Source: Firmicutes bacterium AF25-13AC
GTDB lineage: Bacteria > Bacillota > Clostridia > Lachnospirales > Lachnospiraceae
DNA length: 64,000 bases
NCBI GenBank assembly: GCA_003478935.1
Contig: QUFP01000018.1
Location: 1-64,000 of the forward strand
Reading direction: 5' to 3'
Shown: in pieces, positions 48,407-57,649 of the stretch
Position numbering within the stretch: position 1 is the stretch's first letter
Layout of the letters: each line of letters opens with the position of its first letter
Notes under the pieces: generated by a model
Database searches by the model: none
What the model was told of the DNA's origin: nothing
What the model saw: the letters and a program-made list of their open reading frames with translations, nothing else
Translations under genes and position numbers: made by a program

Positions 48407-49450
48407 ATGAGTGAAAAAGAAATTATATTTTGCAAAAGCGGCGGCTGTACGGCAAAGCTTGGAGCTGGTGTGCTGGAGCATATTTTGGAACGACTTCCAA
48501 AAGGACAAAAAGATGAAAATCTGCTTGTAGGCTATGACAGCAGTGATGATGCGGCAGTTTATAAGCTTAATGATTATCAGGCATTTGTGCAGACACTAGA
48601 TTTTTTTCCGCCTATGGTGGAAGATCCTTACCTGTTTGGACAGATAGCAGCAACAAATGCCTTAAGTGATATATATGCTATGGGCGGTGATGTAAAAACT
48701 GCACTAAATATCGTCTGCTTTCCTGAATCAATGGATTTAAATATACTTGGAAAGATTCTTCAGGGCGGTGCAGAGAAGGTACAGGAAGCAGGCGGAAGTC
48801 TCGCCGGCGGCCATTCAATTGCTGACAGTGATGTCAAATATGGATTGTCAGTTACGGGTGTAGTTAATCCGAAAAAAATCTGGAAAAACAATGGTGCAAA
48901 ATCTGGAGACAAACTGATCTTAACAAAAAGACTGGGTGTAGGAATTATATGTGCGGCAAACCGTGTAAAACAAGCACCTGAGGGAGCCATGGAGCAGGTG
49001 ATTGCTTCTATGACAACACTTAACCGCACAGCATCTGAGATTGCAAGAAATTTTTGCATACATGCCTGTACAGATGTGACAGGCTTTGGGTTTTTAGGCC
49101 ATCTTCATGAGATGATGGATGGAAGGCTCTCGAGTGTAATCTATGCTGATCAGGTTCCAGTATTTGATGGTGCAGTGGAATGTGCTGAAGAATTTTTATT
49201 GACTGCAGCAGGTCAAAAAAATAGAAACCATCTCGAAGGATATGTGAAGTTTGAGGATATATCATTTGGAATGGAAGAAGTGCTGTATGATCCACAAACG
49301 TCAGGCGGTTTATTGTTTGCTGTACCAAAAGCACAGGCAGATGACTTGTGTGAAAAGCTGCAAATGGCAGGTCTTCCAGCTGCTATCGTAGGAGAAGTGA
49401 CAGAACAAAAAAAATCAGAAATTTTTGTAATTGATTATAAGAAAAAATAG
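48407..49450 (+). CDS. selD: Selenophosphate synthetase SelD (Cys form)
   Basis: A 347-residue selenide, water dikinase that makes selenophosphate from selenide and [13 protein letters not shown] carries Cys14 and Lys17, equivalent to the essential Cys17/Lys20 pair of E. coli SelD, so this is the Cys rather than the selenocysteine form. [26 protein letters not shown] and [14 protein letters not shown] motifs are present. No selA/selB, tRNA-Sec or Sec codon is seen nearby. Its position among YqeB, YqeC, YedF and xdhC genes indicates that the selenophosphate feeds the labile Se cofactor of a molybdenum hydroxylase. Confidence 0.95.
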   Translation: MSEKEIIFCKSGGCTAKLGAGVLEHILERLPKGQKDENLLVGYDSSDDAAVYKLNDYQAFVQTLDFFPPMVEDPYLFGQIAATNALSDIYAMGGDVKTALNIVCFPESMDLNILGKILQGGAEKVQEAGGSLAGGHSIADSDVKYGLSVTGVVNPKKIWKNNGAKSGDKLILTKRLGVGIICAANRVKQAPEGAMEQVIASMTTLNRTASEIARNFCIHACTDVTGFGFLGHLHEMMDGRLSSVIYADQVPVFDGAVECAEEFLLTAAGQKNRNHLEGYVKFEDISFGMEEVLYDPQTSGGLLFAVPKAQADDLCEKLQMAGLPAAIVGEVTEQKKSEIFVIDYKKK

Positions 49451-49472
49451 CGAAAATAGGAGAAAAAACATT

Positions 49473-50110
49473 ATGAAAAAAGAAGTAAATGCAATTGGCG
49501 ATATCTGTCCAATTCCATTAGTGAAGGCAAAAGAAGCAATCAAAGAATTAAATGGAGCAGGTGTAGTAGAGGTATTAGTCGATAATGAAATTGCTGTACA
49601 GAATTTAACGAAAATGGCGCAGCAAAAAGGATATGGCTGTGCATCTAAAAAGGTAAAAGATCAGGAATATCGTGTAACGCTGACAGTTGGAGAGGCAGAT
49701 GAACAAACAACACAAAAACCTGATAGTGAAACTGCAAAGAATATAGAAGAATGTATTCCATGTGCACCGGCAAAGAAGACTAGTCTTGTTGTTATTTCTT
49801 CTAAAACTATGGGAGGTCCAAATGAGCAGTTGGGCGCAACATTGTTAAAGGGCTTTATTTATGCGCTGACACAGCAGGATGAGCTGCCGGATCAGATACT
49901 TTTTTATAATGGCGGTGCATTTTTAACGTGTGAGGCTCAGAATCATTAGAAGATCTTAAAAGCCTAGAAGCACAGGGGGTAGAGATTCGCACATGTGGTA
50001 CATGTCTGAATTTTTATGGACTGACAGAAAAGCTTCAGGTTGGAGAAGTTACAAATATGTATGATATAGCAGAGCGAATGAGCAAAGCAGACAGGATTAT
50101 AAAACCATGA
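49473..50110 (+). CDS. yedF: Selenium metabolism protein YedF, with an apparent 1-nt deletion
   Basis: The N-terminal ~70 residues are a SirA/TusA domain (GDICPIPLVKAKEA, Cys12 in CPxP), likely carrying S or Se as a persulfide or selenide. A DsrE-like domain follows (SLVVISSKTMGGPNEQLG, ILFYNGGAFLTCE). The frame is lost at about 49935, where GAGGCTCAG lacks one G. With it restored the protein ends SLEDLKSLEAQGVEIRTCGTCLNFYGL...DRIIKP at 50110 (~212 aa). The final TGA overlaps the ATG of the NifS-like gene. SelD-YedF adjacency is typical of SDMH clusters. The start at 49473 is used because the ATG at 49431 lies inside selD. Confidence 0.9.
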
Positions 50111-51249
50111 TTTATCTGGATAATGCAGCAACTTCTCTGCAAAAGCCAAAAGAAGTAGAAGAAGAAATTATTAGAGCCCTACATACGATGGGCAATCCTG
50201 GGCGTGGTGCGCATGATGCCACGCTGCAGGCAGGAAGATGCGTTTATCAGGTTAGAGAGCAGTTAGCACAGCTTTTTAACGCAGAGAGTGCTGACTGCAT
50301 TGCATTTACATCAAATGCAACCGAAGCCTTAAATACAGCGATTTTAGGGTTGTTTCAAAAAGGTGATCATGTTATTACAACAGTGTGTGAACATAATTCG
50401 GTGCTGCGTCCGCTTTATCGTCTGCAAAAGCAGGGAGTAGAAATAAGCTTTTTATCTGCAGATGAACAGGGAATATTAGACTACGACAAGCTTCCAGCAC
50501 TGATAAAAGAAAATACAAAAGCAGTTATTGTGACACATGCATCGAATCTTACAGGAAATATCACGGATCTAGAATGCATAAAAAAAGAAATATCACATAA
50601 AGATATCCTTCTTATTGCAGATGCCTCTCAGACAGCAGGAATTTTGCCAATTGATGTGCAGAAAATGGGGATCGATGTCCTTTGCTTTACAGGACATAAG
50701 GGTCTGATGGGACCGCAGGGAACAGGCGGACTTTATGTGCGTAAAGGAGTAAAAATAAATCCCTTAAAGGTCGGAGGAAGCGGTATTCACAGCTTTGACC
50801 ATGATCATCCAAAGGCAATGCCAGAGCGCCTTGAAGCCGGCACCTTGAACGTACATGGAATCGCTGGCCTTGGCGGTGCACTGAACTATTTAAGTGAGAT
50901 TGGCACAGAAGCGATTATAAAAAAAGAAAGATCACTTATAAAACGATTAGAGGATCAGATTCGTGATCTGCAAAATATTCATCTGTATGGAAATCCTGAC
51001 AGCAGCCAGAGAGTGGGAATCCTTTCATTTAACATGGGGGATGAAGATTCTGCTTATGTTGCAGACTGGCTTTTTGAAGAGGAAGAAATTGCTGTTCGTT
51101 CAGGTGCTCATTGTGCACCGCTCATGCACGAGACATTGGGCACAAAAATGCAGGGAGCAGTTAGAATATCTGTGTCTCATAAAAATACAGAGGAAGAAAT
51201 TGACAGAACAGCAAAAGCTATTAAAAAGTTGTCGCAGCTGCTTGAGTAA
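50107..51249 (+). CDS. NifS/SufS-like cysteine desulfurase of the SDMH cluster
   Basis: A 380-residue PLP enzyme of the class V aminotransferase fold. MIYLDNAATSLQKPKEV opens it, LLIADASQTAGILPIDV holds the PLP-binding Asp/Gln, and CFTGHKGLMGPQGTGG carries the PLP Lys. VRSGAHCAPLMHETLGT contains the catalytic Cys. It belongs to the cysteine-desulfurase-like subgroup found with SDMH genes, so it probably mobilises S or Se from Cys or selenocysteine for SelD or the sulfido/selenido Mo ligand. It is translationally coupled to yedF (ATGA). Confidence 0.88.
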   Translation: MIYLDNAATSLQKPKEVEEEIIRALHTMGNPGRGAHDATLQAGRCVYQVREQLAQLFNAESADCIAFTSNATEALNTAILGLFQKGDHVITTVCEHNSVLRPLYRLQKQGVEISFLSADEQGILDYDKLPALIKENTKAVIVTHASNLTGNITDLECIKKEISHKDILLIADASQTAGILPIDVQKMGIDVLCFTGHKGLMGPQGTGGLYVRKGVKINPLKVGGSGIHSFDHDHPKAMPERLEAGTLNVHGIAGLGGALNYLSEIGTEAIIKKERSLIKRLEDQIRDLQNIHLYGNPDSSQRVGILSFNMGDEDSAYVADWLFEEEEIAVRSGAHCAPLMHETLGTKMQGAVRISVSHKNTEEEIDRTAKAIKKLSQLLE

Positions 51250-51267
51250 TGGGAGAGTCAATCTGAT

Positions 51268-51504
51268 ATGAGAATAAAAAAGAAAACCTGGATTTTAACA
51301 TTTGAAAGTACTACGCAGGCAATGGCAGCTGATAAATTTGGCATAGAGCAAAAATTGCCGGGGCGACTGATTCCGATTCCACGGGAAATCACCGCAGGAT
51401 GTGGTCTTTGTTGGAAAGCTGACCCAAAAGAAAGAGAAAAAGTGTTAGAAACGTTACAGGCAGATGGGTATCACTGGGAGGCAGAATATATTTTAGACTT
51501 ATAA
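51268..51504 (+). CDS. DUF3343 protein, putative S/Se carrier
   Basis: A 78-residue DUF3343 protein. The key segment is TAGCGLCWKA with Cys45 and Cys48, a CxxC pair in a loop after a short alpha/beta start (LTFESTTQAMAADKF). DUF3343 members are frequently next to SDMH and thiol-transfer genes, and a sulfur/selenium shuttle role has been proposed from context only. It lies 18 bp after the NifS-like gene. Confidence 0.8.
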   Translation: MRIKKKTWILTFESTTQAMAADKFGIEQKLPGRLIPIPREITAGCGLCWKADPKEREKVLETLQADGYHWEAEYILDL

Positions 51505-51524
51505 AAAGTGAAAGGAAACTTCCG

Positions 51525-52361
51525 ATGAAAAAAAGTGATCTAATTATAGTGCGCGGTGCTGGTGATCTGGCAACGGGAACGATTCATAGATTAAAAAAGA
51601 GTGGATTTCGTTTATTGGTGCTGGAAACGGATCATCCGGCTGCCATTAGGAGACAAGTCGCATTAAGCGAGGCTGTTTATAGCAAAAGTGCCTGTGTGGA
51701 AGGTGTGGAGGCAGTTCGTGTAGAAGATGAAAAACAGATGATTGATGCATGGAAAAACGGCAAAGTACCAGTAATGGTTGATCCAAAGGGCGAAAGCATT
51801 GCTTCAATGCAGCCAAAAGTCATAGTCGATGCGATTCTTGCAAAGCGTAATCTCGGAACTAATAAAAATATGGCACCACTTACTATTGCACTTGGTCCTG
51901 GCTTTACTGCAGGTGTCGATGTGGATGTTGTAATTGAGACAAAGCGTGGTCACAATTTGGGCCGGGTGATTCGTGAAGGAAGTGCATATCCAAATACTGG
52001 AATACCTGGCATAATCGGCGGTTACGGAGTTGAGCGTGTCATTCATGCATCGGCAGACGGCATATTAAAAAACAAGAGTAAAATTGGAGATATCGTAGAA
52101 AAAGGTCAGGTGATAGCTGTAATTGAAGCATCAGACAAAGAAAACGAAAGCGTCGCAGATATAAAAAAAACAGAGGTGACAGCAACTATTGACGGTCTTC
52201 TTCGTGGACTTATTCGAGACAATTATCCAGTCACAAAAGGCTTTAAGATTGCTGATATCGACCCAAGAAAAGAAGAATTGGCAAATTGCTTTACGATTTC
52301 AGATAAGGCAAGATGCATTGCAGGAAGCGTTTTAGAAGTTATCTGCGAAACATTGGAGTAA
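51525..52361 (+). CDS. yqeB: Selenium-dependent molybdenum hydroxylase maturation protein YqeB
   Basis: A 278-residue YqeB (EF2563-type) protein. A Rossmann-like start (IIVRGAGDLATGTIHRLKKSGF) leads into DPKGESIASMQPKVIVDAILAKRN, ALGPGFTAGVDVDVVIETKRGHNLGRVI and a C-terminal segment resembling a lipoyl-like beta domain (IVEKGQVIAVIEAS). It is one of the marker genes defining SDMH loci. The exact reaction in selenium cofactor insertion is unknown. Confidence 0.92.
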   Translation: MKKSDLIIVRGAGDLATGTIHRLKKSGFRLLVLETDHPAAIRRQVALSEAVYSKSACVEGVEAVRVEDEKQMIDAWKNGKVPVMVDPKGESIASMQPKVIVDAILAKRNLGTNKNMAPLTIALGPGFTAGVDVDVVIETKRGHNLGRVIREGSAYPNTGIPGIIGGYGVERVIHASADGILKNKSKIGDIVEKGQVIAVIEASDKENESVADIKKTEVTATIDGLLRGLIRDNYPVTKGFKIADIDPRKEELANCFTISDKARCIAGSVLEVICETLE

Positions 52362-52384
52362 ACAAAGAAAGTAAGGAAAATATT

Positions 52385-53419
52385 ATGAAACTAATGAAAA
52401 CAGAAGAAGCTGTGGGACAGGTATTGTGCCATGATATCACACAGATTATTCCAGGTGTGACAAAAGATGCGGTATTTCGAAAGGGTCACATAATCACAAA
52501 GGAGGATATTCCGGTTCTTTTAAGTGTTGGAAAGGAACATATATATATTTGGGAAAAAGACGAGCATATGCTGCACGAAAATGAGGCAGCGAAAATTCTT
52601 TATGAGATGTGCCAAAACGAGCATATGCATCCATCTGATGTAAAGGAAGGAAAAATAGAGCTTATTGCGGATTGTGACGGTCTTTTTAAAGTTGATCGCG
52701 AGAAGCTAAGGAAAGTCAATAGTCTGGGAGAAATGATGATTGCGACACGTCATGGCAACACTTTTGTAAAGAAAGGTGATAAGTTAGCTGGGACGAGAAT
52801 CATTCCGCTTGTGATTGAAAAAGAAAAAATGGAGCGCGCAAAAGAGATTTGTAATGACGGGTCTATTTTGGAAATAAGGCCGCTGCAGCCAAAAAAAGCT
52901 GCGATTTTAACAACAGGAAGTGAAGTTTATCACGGACGCATTCAGGATAAATTTACGCCAGTTCTAGTAGAAAAATTAAAGGAATATGGCAGTGAAGTGA
53001 TATTCCACGAGATTTATGATGATGACCATGAGGCAATTACTAAGGGCTGTATTAGTGCTATAGAACAGGGAGCTGAGATTGTTTTATGTACAGGCGGCAT
53101 GAGCGTAGATCCAGATGACAAAACACCGCTTGCCATCAAAAATACCGGGGCAAGAATTGTTTCTTACGGTGCACCAGTTCTTCCAGGAGCAATGTTTTTA
53201 GTATCTTATTATGAATATAAGGATAAAACGATTCCGATTGTGGGACTGCCGGGCTGTGTTATGTATGCAAAAAGAACGATTTTTGATCTGGCGCTGCCGC
53301 GTCTGTTAGCAAACGATTTCATCACAGCAGAGGAACTGGCATTACTTGGAGAGGGCGGACTATGCTTAAACTGTCCAGTTTGTACTTATCCTAATTGCGG
53401 TTTTGGAAAAGGCTGGTAA
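52385..53419 (+). CDS. Molybdopterin-binding (MoeA/MoaB-like domain) protein
   Basis: A 344-residue protein whose C-terminal part has the MoCF_biosynth fold: AAILTTGSEVYHGRIQDKF, VLCTGGMSVDPDDKTPLAIKNTGA and IVGLPGCVMYAKRTIFDL. The first ~170 residues differ from classical MoeA, and the gene ends in a Cys-rich tail (CLNCPVCTYPNCGFGKG) with four cysteines that could bind metal. It likely inserts Mo or hands the cofactor to the hydroxylase. The ATG at 52385 has AAGGAAAA upstream; the earlier in-frame start would overlap yqeB. It ends 5 bp before moaA. Confidence 0.85.
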   Translation: MKLMKTEEAVGQVLCHDITQIIPGVTKDAVFRKGHIITKEDIPVLLSVGKEHIYIWEKDEHMLHENEAAKILYEMCQNEHMHPSDVKEGKIELIADCDGLFKVDREKLRKVNSLGEMMIATRHGNTFVKKGDKLAGTRIIPLVIEKEKMERAKEICNDGSILEIRPLQPKKAAILTTGSEVYHGRIQDKFTPVLVEKLKEYGSEVIFHEIYDDDHEAITKGCISAIEQGAEIVLCTGGMSVDPDDKTPLAIKNTGARIVSYGAPVLPGAMFLVSYYEYKDKTIPIVGLPGCVMYAKRTIFDLALPRLLANDFITAEELALLGEGGLCLNCPVCTYPNCGFGKGW

Positions 53420-53424
53420 GCAGC

Positions 53425-54477
53425 ATGCTGGATCAATATGGAAGAAATATTACTTACCTGCGTATTTCAATCACAGATCGATGTAACCTGCGCTGTAAGT
53501 ATTGCATGCCAAACGAAGTTACAGATGTAGGAATGAAAAATATTCTTACATTTGAGGAAATCTGGGAGATTGTAAGGGCTGGCGTCAGCCTTGGCATTAC
53601 ACATGTCAGAATTACAGGTGGTGAGCCGTTAGTGCGAAAAGGCTGTGCAGATCTCATTCGAGGGATTAGGGCAATTCCAGGTGTAGAAACGATCACAATG
53701 ACCACGAATGGAGTTTTACTTAGAACTTATGCTGCTTCATTAAAGGACGCGGGCCTGGACGGATTAAATGTGAGTCTGGATACTCTTGATTTTGAAGAAT
53801 TTGCATCACTTGCAGGAAGGCAAAATTTAAAAGAAGTACTTGATGGGATACAGGCGGCAAAAGAAATTGGGCTGCCTGTGAAAATCAATGCAGTCAATCG
53901 AAAAGAGCTAAATCCTATTTCTCTTGTTTTGTATGCACAGCAGGAAAAAATACCGCTTCGTTTTATTGAGATGATGCCGGTTGGCTATGGAAAACAGTAT
54001 GTAGGAAGAAGTAATGATGAACTGAGAGCATGTCTTGAAGATGAGTTTGGAAAGTCAGAAATGATCACGTATCAAGCAAATCAAAAAAAACAGATATCAC
54101 ACATGGTTCAGACATTACATACAAAAGAAGTCCCAATAGGAAGCGGCCCGGCAGTGTATTATAAGTTTTCTAAATTAACAATTCCAGTTGGCTTTATAAG
54201 TGCAATTCATGGAAAGTTTTGTGAAAGCTGCAACAGAGTTAGATTGACGGCACAGGGGTATTTAAAGCTGTGTCTTTGCTATGATAAAGGAATTGATCTG
54301 CGTCAGATTCTGCGAGGAGAAGAAACTGGGCAAAACGAAAAAAATATACAAAAAGCGCTAAATGAGAAACTAACAACTGCAATGAGAGCAGCTATTTATA
54401 AAAAGCCGGCAGCCCATTGCTTTGAGCATCCAGAGGAGATGACTGAAATCAACGAGATGGTCAAAATTGGTGGGTAG
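53425..54477 (+). CDS. moaA: GTP 3',8-cyclase MoaA
   Basis: A 350-residue radical SAM enzyme that starts molybdopterin synthesis from GTP. The N-terminal cluster motif is CNLRCKYC (Cys20, Cys24, Cys27), followed by RITGGEPLVRKG (SAM binding). The C-terminal second [4Fe-4S] site is CESCNRVRLTAQGYLKLC. The GTP-cyclase C-terminal GG is replaced by KIGG at the very end, consistent with MoaA. The ATG at 53425 lies 5 bp after the previous stop, with a weak ribosome site, so coupling is likely. Confidence 0.95.
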   Translation: MLDQYGRNITYLRISITDRCNLRCKYCMPNEVTDVGMKNILTFEEIWEIVRAGVSLGITHVRITGGEPLVRKGCADLIRGIRAIPGVETITMTTNGVLLRTYAASLKDAGLDGLNVSLDTLDFEEFASLAGRQNLKEVLDGIQAAKEIGLPVKINAVNRKELNPISLVLYAQQEKIPLRFIEMMPVGYGKQYVGRSNDELRACLEDEFGKSEMITYQANQKKQISHMVQTLHTKEVPIGSGPAVYYKFSKLTIPVGFISAIHGKFCESCNRVRLTAQGYLKLCLCYDKGIDLRQILRGEETGQNEKNIQKALNEKLTTAMRAAIYKKPAAHCFEHPEEMTEINEMVKIGG

Positions 54478-54527
54478 CACCCGACAAAGTCAAAAGAATG
54501 CAGCGCAACAGGAAAGGAACAACAAAA

Positions 54528-54980
54528 GTGGGAGTTATTAAAGGAATCTGTATCAGCGAAAAGCGTGGTACGGCAAAACAGGAAATTGAAGAAGCAGTTT
54601 TTGTGAAGGACTGGGGAATTGAGAAAGATGCACATGCAGGTCACTGGCACAGACAGGTGAGCCTTCTGTCATATGAAAAAATAGAGGAATTTAGAAAAAA
54701 AGGAGCACAGATTGGGCTTGGTGCTTTTGGCGAAAACCTGATCGTAGAAGGCTATGATTTTCGAAATCTTCCAGTGGGAACACGATTTCAATGCGGTGAT
54801 GTCATTTTAGAGATGACTCAGATTGGAAAAGAATGTCACAGCCACTGTGAAATTTATAAGAGAATGGGCGAGTGCATCATGCCAAGAGAGGGCGTATTTG
54901 CTGTTGTAATTCATGGTGGAAAAATCAAAAAAGGCGATATTCTTGAAAAGGTAGAAGAAACAGAAGCACATATAGATTGA
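54528..54980 (+). CDS. MOSC domain protein
   Basis: A 150-residue stand-alone MOSC protein: GVIKGICISEKRGTAKQEI start, then DAHAGHWHRQVSLLSYE, GAFGENLIVEGYDF, and GKECHSHCEIYKRMGECIMPREGVFAVV with several cysteines where MOSC proteins bind sulfur or Mo cofactor. It probably delivers S/Se or binds molybdopterin. A GTG at 54528 behind AGGAAAGGA is preferred to an ATG at 54498 without ribosome site. Confidence 0.85.
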   Translation: MGVIKGICISEKRGTAKQEIEEAVFVKDWGIEKDAHAGHWHRQVSLLSYEKIEEFRKKGAQIGLGAFGENLIVEGYDFRNLPVGTRFQCGDVILEMTQIGKECHSHCEIYKRMGECIMPREGVFAVVIHGGKIKKGDILEKVEETEAHID

Positions 54981-54997
54981 TAAAATCGGAGGAATAT

Positions 54998-55993
54998 ATG
55001 AAAACACTTTATCAATTGTTATTAGATCGCTGGAATCAAAATTGTGATACCGTTCTGGTCACTATTGTGGAAGGAAATGGTTCAATTCCGCGCACGACTG
55101 GAGCCTATATGGCGGCAGATCAGACAGGCAGAATTTATGGAACAATCGGCGGCGGAAATCTGGAATATCAGGCCGTAAAAAAAGCAATGACGATTGCTGG
55201 AAAGGATGCTCATTTTGTCGAGGATTTTGACTTGGGAACAGGAGAAAATGGCGGCCTTGGAATGGTCTGCGGAGGTAAAGTAAAGGTTTTATTTTACAGC
55301 GTGAAAAGTCAGGATACAAAGATTGCATCTTTTTTAAAGGAAGCATTAAAGATGGAAGAAGAGAAAAAGTCATATTGGCTGCTACTTCCATTTTCAAAAG
55401 GATATCCTAAAATAGAGTCTCATCTTGAGGAGGGACGAGGTCATTGCCGAATACTTGAAAAATACGAGAATGATGAAACTCAAAAGATTTATGCCGAAGA
55501 ATTTAACTTTGATGGAAAGGTTTATATTTTCGGAGGGGGTCATCTTGCACAGGAGCTTGTTCCAGTACTCAGTCATTTGGGCTTTTGGTGCATGGTAATG
55601 GATGACAGAGAGGAGTACACAGCCCCTAATTTATTCCTAGGCGTACAGGAGACAAAAACTGTTGATTTTACTTTGCTTTCTGATATTTTGGAAGTAAAAA
55701 AGGAAGATTATCTTGTAGTTGTTACAAGAGGACATAGATGTGATGCGGATGTTGAGCGGTTTGCGCTGCGCACACCTGCTTCTTATATAGGCGTAGTGGG
55801 AAGCAAACGAAAGACTCAGTACGTCAGAGAAAAACTACTAGCAGAAGGCTTCACCAATGAAGAACTTGATCGTGTACATGCACCAATCGGAATAGACATT
55901 GCAAGTGAGACACCGGCAGAGATAGCTATCAGTATTGCGGCACAGCTGATACAAATTAGAGCAGAAAAAGCGGGAGTAAGAAGAAAAAAATGA
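54998..55993 (+). CDS. XdhC/CoxI-family Mo hydroxylase maturation factor
   Basis: A 331-residue XdhC-type protein. The N-terminal domain has TVLVTIVEGNGSIPRTTGAYM and GTIGGGNLEYQAV. The C-terminal Rossmann domain has VYIFGGGHLAQELVPVL, VVVTRGHRCDADV and GVVGSKRKTQ. XdhC binds molybdopterin and promotes its sulfuration for xanthine dehydrogenase-type enzymes; here it presumably serves an SDMH enzyme. The start at 54998 follows GGAGGA. ATGA overlap with modA. Confidence 0.92.
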   Translation: MKTLYQLLLDRWNQNCDTVLVTIVEGNGSIPRTTGAYMAADQTGRIYGTIGGGNLEYQAVKKAMTIAGKDAHFVEDFDLGTGENGGLGMVCGGKVKVLFYSVKSQDTKIASFLKEALKMEEEKKSYWLLLPFSKGYPKIESHLEEGRGHCRILEKYENDETQKIYAEEFNFDGKVYIFGGGHLAQELVPVLSHLGFWCMVMDDREEYTAPNLFLGVQETKTVDFTLLSDILEVKKEDYLVVVTRGHRCDADVERFALRTPASYIGVVGSKRKTQYVREKLLAEGFTNEELDRVHAPIGIDIASETPAEIAISIAAQLIQIRAEKAGVRRKK

Positions 55994-56841
55994 GAAAGAA
56001 ACATGCAGGAATAATACTGACAACTATTTTAGCGGCATCCATATTTGCAGGATGTGGTTCTAAGGCATCAGACAAAAAAGAAGAAGTTACAATCACTGTA
56101 TTTGCAGCTAAGAGTCTGAATCAGGTAATGGAGGAACTGATCGCAGAGTTTCAGAAAACACACGAAAATGTAAGTGTACAGGGAAGCTATGACAGCTCAG
56201 GAACTTTGATGGTTCAGATTGAAGAAGGCGCAGCTTGTGACGTATTTTTCTCAGCAGCAGTTAAGCAGATGAATCAGCTTGATGAGACAGATGGTCTTGT
56301 GGTAGATGGAACACGTCACAATGTTGTAAACAATCAGGTTTGTGTGGTAACTTACAAGGGAAGCAACACCAAGGTAACAGGTCTTAAGGATATTGAAAAG
56401 GCTGGCAGCATTGCGCTTGCAGATGGCTCAGTTCCTGTTGGAAAATATACACGTCAGGCAATGGTAAATTCAGGAATGTTAGAAAAGGCAGATGATGTAT
56501 CAAAGATTTCAACAACAGACATTTCAGAAGCACTTGGCGGTGTGGAAATCAATGAATGTGCAAATGTAGGTGTTGTTACGTCAGCAGTGGCAGAGGGATC
56601 AAATGAGGTAGGAACTGTTTATTATTCCGATACATATGGATTAGAAGATCGTATTGAGATTTTAGAGAAGATTCCTTATGATCTGACAGGAGATGTTATT
56701 TATCCGGTAGCACAAATTCAAAATTCAGAGGCAGATGAGCTTGAGGCATCCACAGCAAAGGAATTTGTCGATTTCTTAATTACAGATGATGCAAAAGAAA
56801 TTTTCCAGAAGTATTATTTCGATACTGATGTAGAAGATTAA
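55990..56841 (+). CDS. modA: Molybdate-binding lipoprotein ModA
   Basis: A 283-residue periplasmic-type binding protein with a proper lipobox FAGC (Cys22), in contrast to the two sugar-binding proteins in this window. ITVFAAKSLNQVMEEL, QGSYDSSGTLMVQIEEGAACDVFFSA and LADGSVPVGKYTRQAM are the oxyanion-binding segments of ModA. Its first ATG overlaps the xdhC stop by ATGA, tying molybdate uptake to cofactor maturation. Confidence 0.95.
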   Translation: MRKKHAGIILTTILAASIFAGCGSKASDKKEEVTITVFAAKSLNQVMEELIAEFQKTHENVSVQGSYDSSGTLMVQIEEGAACDVFFSAAVKQMNQLDETDGLVVDGTRHNVVNNQVCVVTYKGSNTKVTGLKDIEKAGSIALADGSVPVGKYTRQAMVNSGMLEKADDVSKISTTDISEALGGVEINECANVGVVTSAVAEGSNEVGTVYYSDTYGLEDRIEILEKIPYDLTGDVIYPVAQIQNSEADELEASTAKEFVDFLITDDAKEIFQKYYFDTDVED

Positions 56842-56923
56842 AAGTAAATTTCCATGTTCATTTGGTGCATTGCTTCTGTGGACGTGGTACTCTTACTAAA
56901 TTGATGGAAATAATGGTGGCACA

Positions 56924-57628
56924 ATGGAAGAATTGATGGAATTTATGAGAGGGCTTGATTGGAGTCCTTTGCTGATCTCATTAAAGACTGGAGTGGTGGC
57001 AACCATTCTTTCTTTTTTGGGCGGGATCTTTGCAGCAAGACAGGTAATAAAAGTAGGACCTAAAACAAAAGCAGTATTGGATGGTATTCTTACACTGCCA
57101 ATGGTACTGCCGCCAACGGTAGCCGGTTTTTTTCTTTTACTGATTTTTAGTCTGCGCCGTCCATTTGGTGCTGCGCTTTATGAAGGCTGTGGAATTAAGG
57201 TCGTACAGACTTGGCTTGGCTGCGTGCTTGCAGCAACTGTGATTGCTTTTCCTCTTATGTATAGAAATGCCAGAGCAGCATTTGAGCAGGTAGATGCAAA
57301 TTTAATCTATGCAGCCAGAACACTTGGTATGTCGGAAATGAAAATTTTCTGGAAGGTTGTGATTCCATCGGCGCGTCCAGGAATACTTTCTGGAACGATT
57401 TTGACATTTGCAAGAGCCATGGGAGAGTATGGAGCTACATCTATGCTTGCAGGAAATATTCCGAAAAAGACAGGAACGATTTCTCAGAAAATTGCGATGG
57501 TAATTCAAAATGGAGATTACAAGACAGCCGGTTTTTGGGTAATGGTGATCATGGTGATTGCATTTGTCGTTGTGCTGTTAATGAATCTTTTAGGATCAGG
57601 AAAAAACAAACAGAAAAAACAATGGTAA
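56924..57628 (+). CDS. modB: Molybdate ABC transporter permease ModB
   Basis: A 234-residue permease with five or six helices. The EAA loop appears as AARTLGMSEMKIFWKVVIPSARPGILSG, and GALLTFARAMGEYGAT-type sequence (TFARAMGEYGATSMLAGNIP) is diagnostic of ModB. An 82-bp gap precedes it with ATTTCCAT/ATGGAAAT partial inverted repeats; no promoter is evident. Confidence 0.94.
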   Translation: MEELMEFMRGLDWSPLLISLKTGVVATILSFLGGIFAARQVIKVGPKTKAVLDGILTLPMVLPPTVAGFFLLLIFSLRRPFGAALYEGCGIKVVQTWLGCVLAATVIAFPLMYRNARAAFEQVDANLIYAARTLGMSEMKIFWKVVIPSARPGILSGTILTFARAMGEYGATSMLAGNIPKKTGTISQKIAMVIQNGDYKTAGFWVMVIMVIAFVVVLLMNLLGSGKNKQKKQW

Positions 57629-57649
57629 TGATAGGGGCAAAAGACAGAT

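Noticed and set aside
48407..48460. Selenocysteine form of SelD
   Set aside because: The active-site codon is TGT (Cys) and no in-frame TGA is present.
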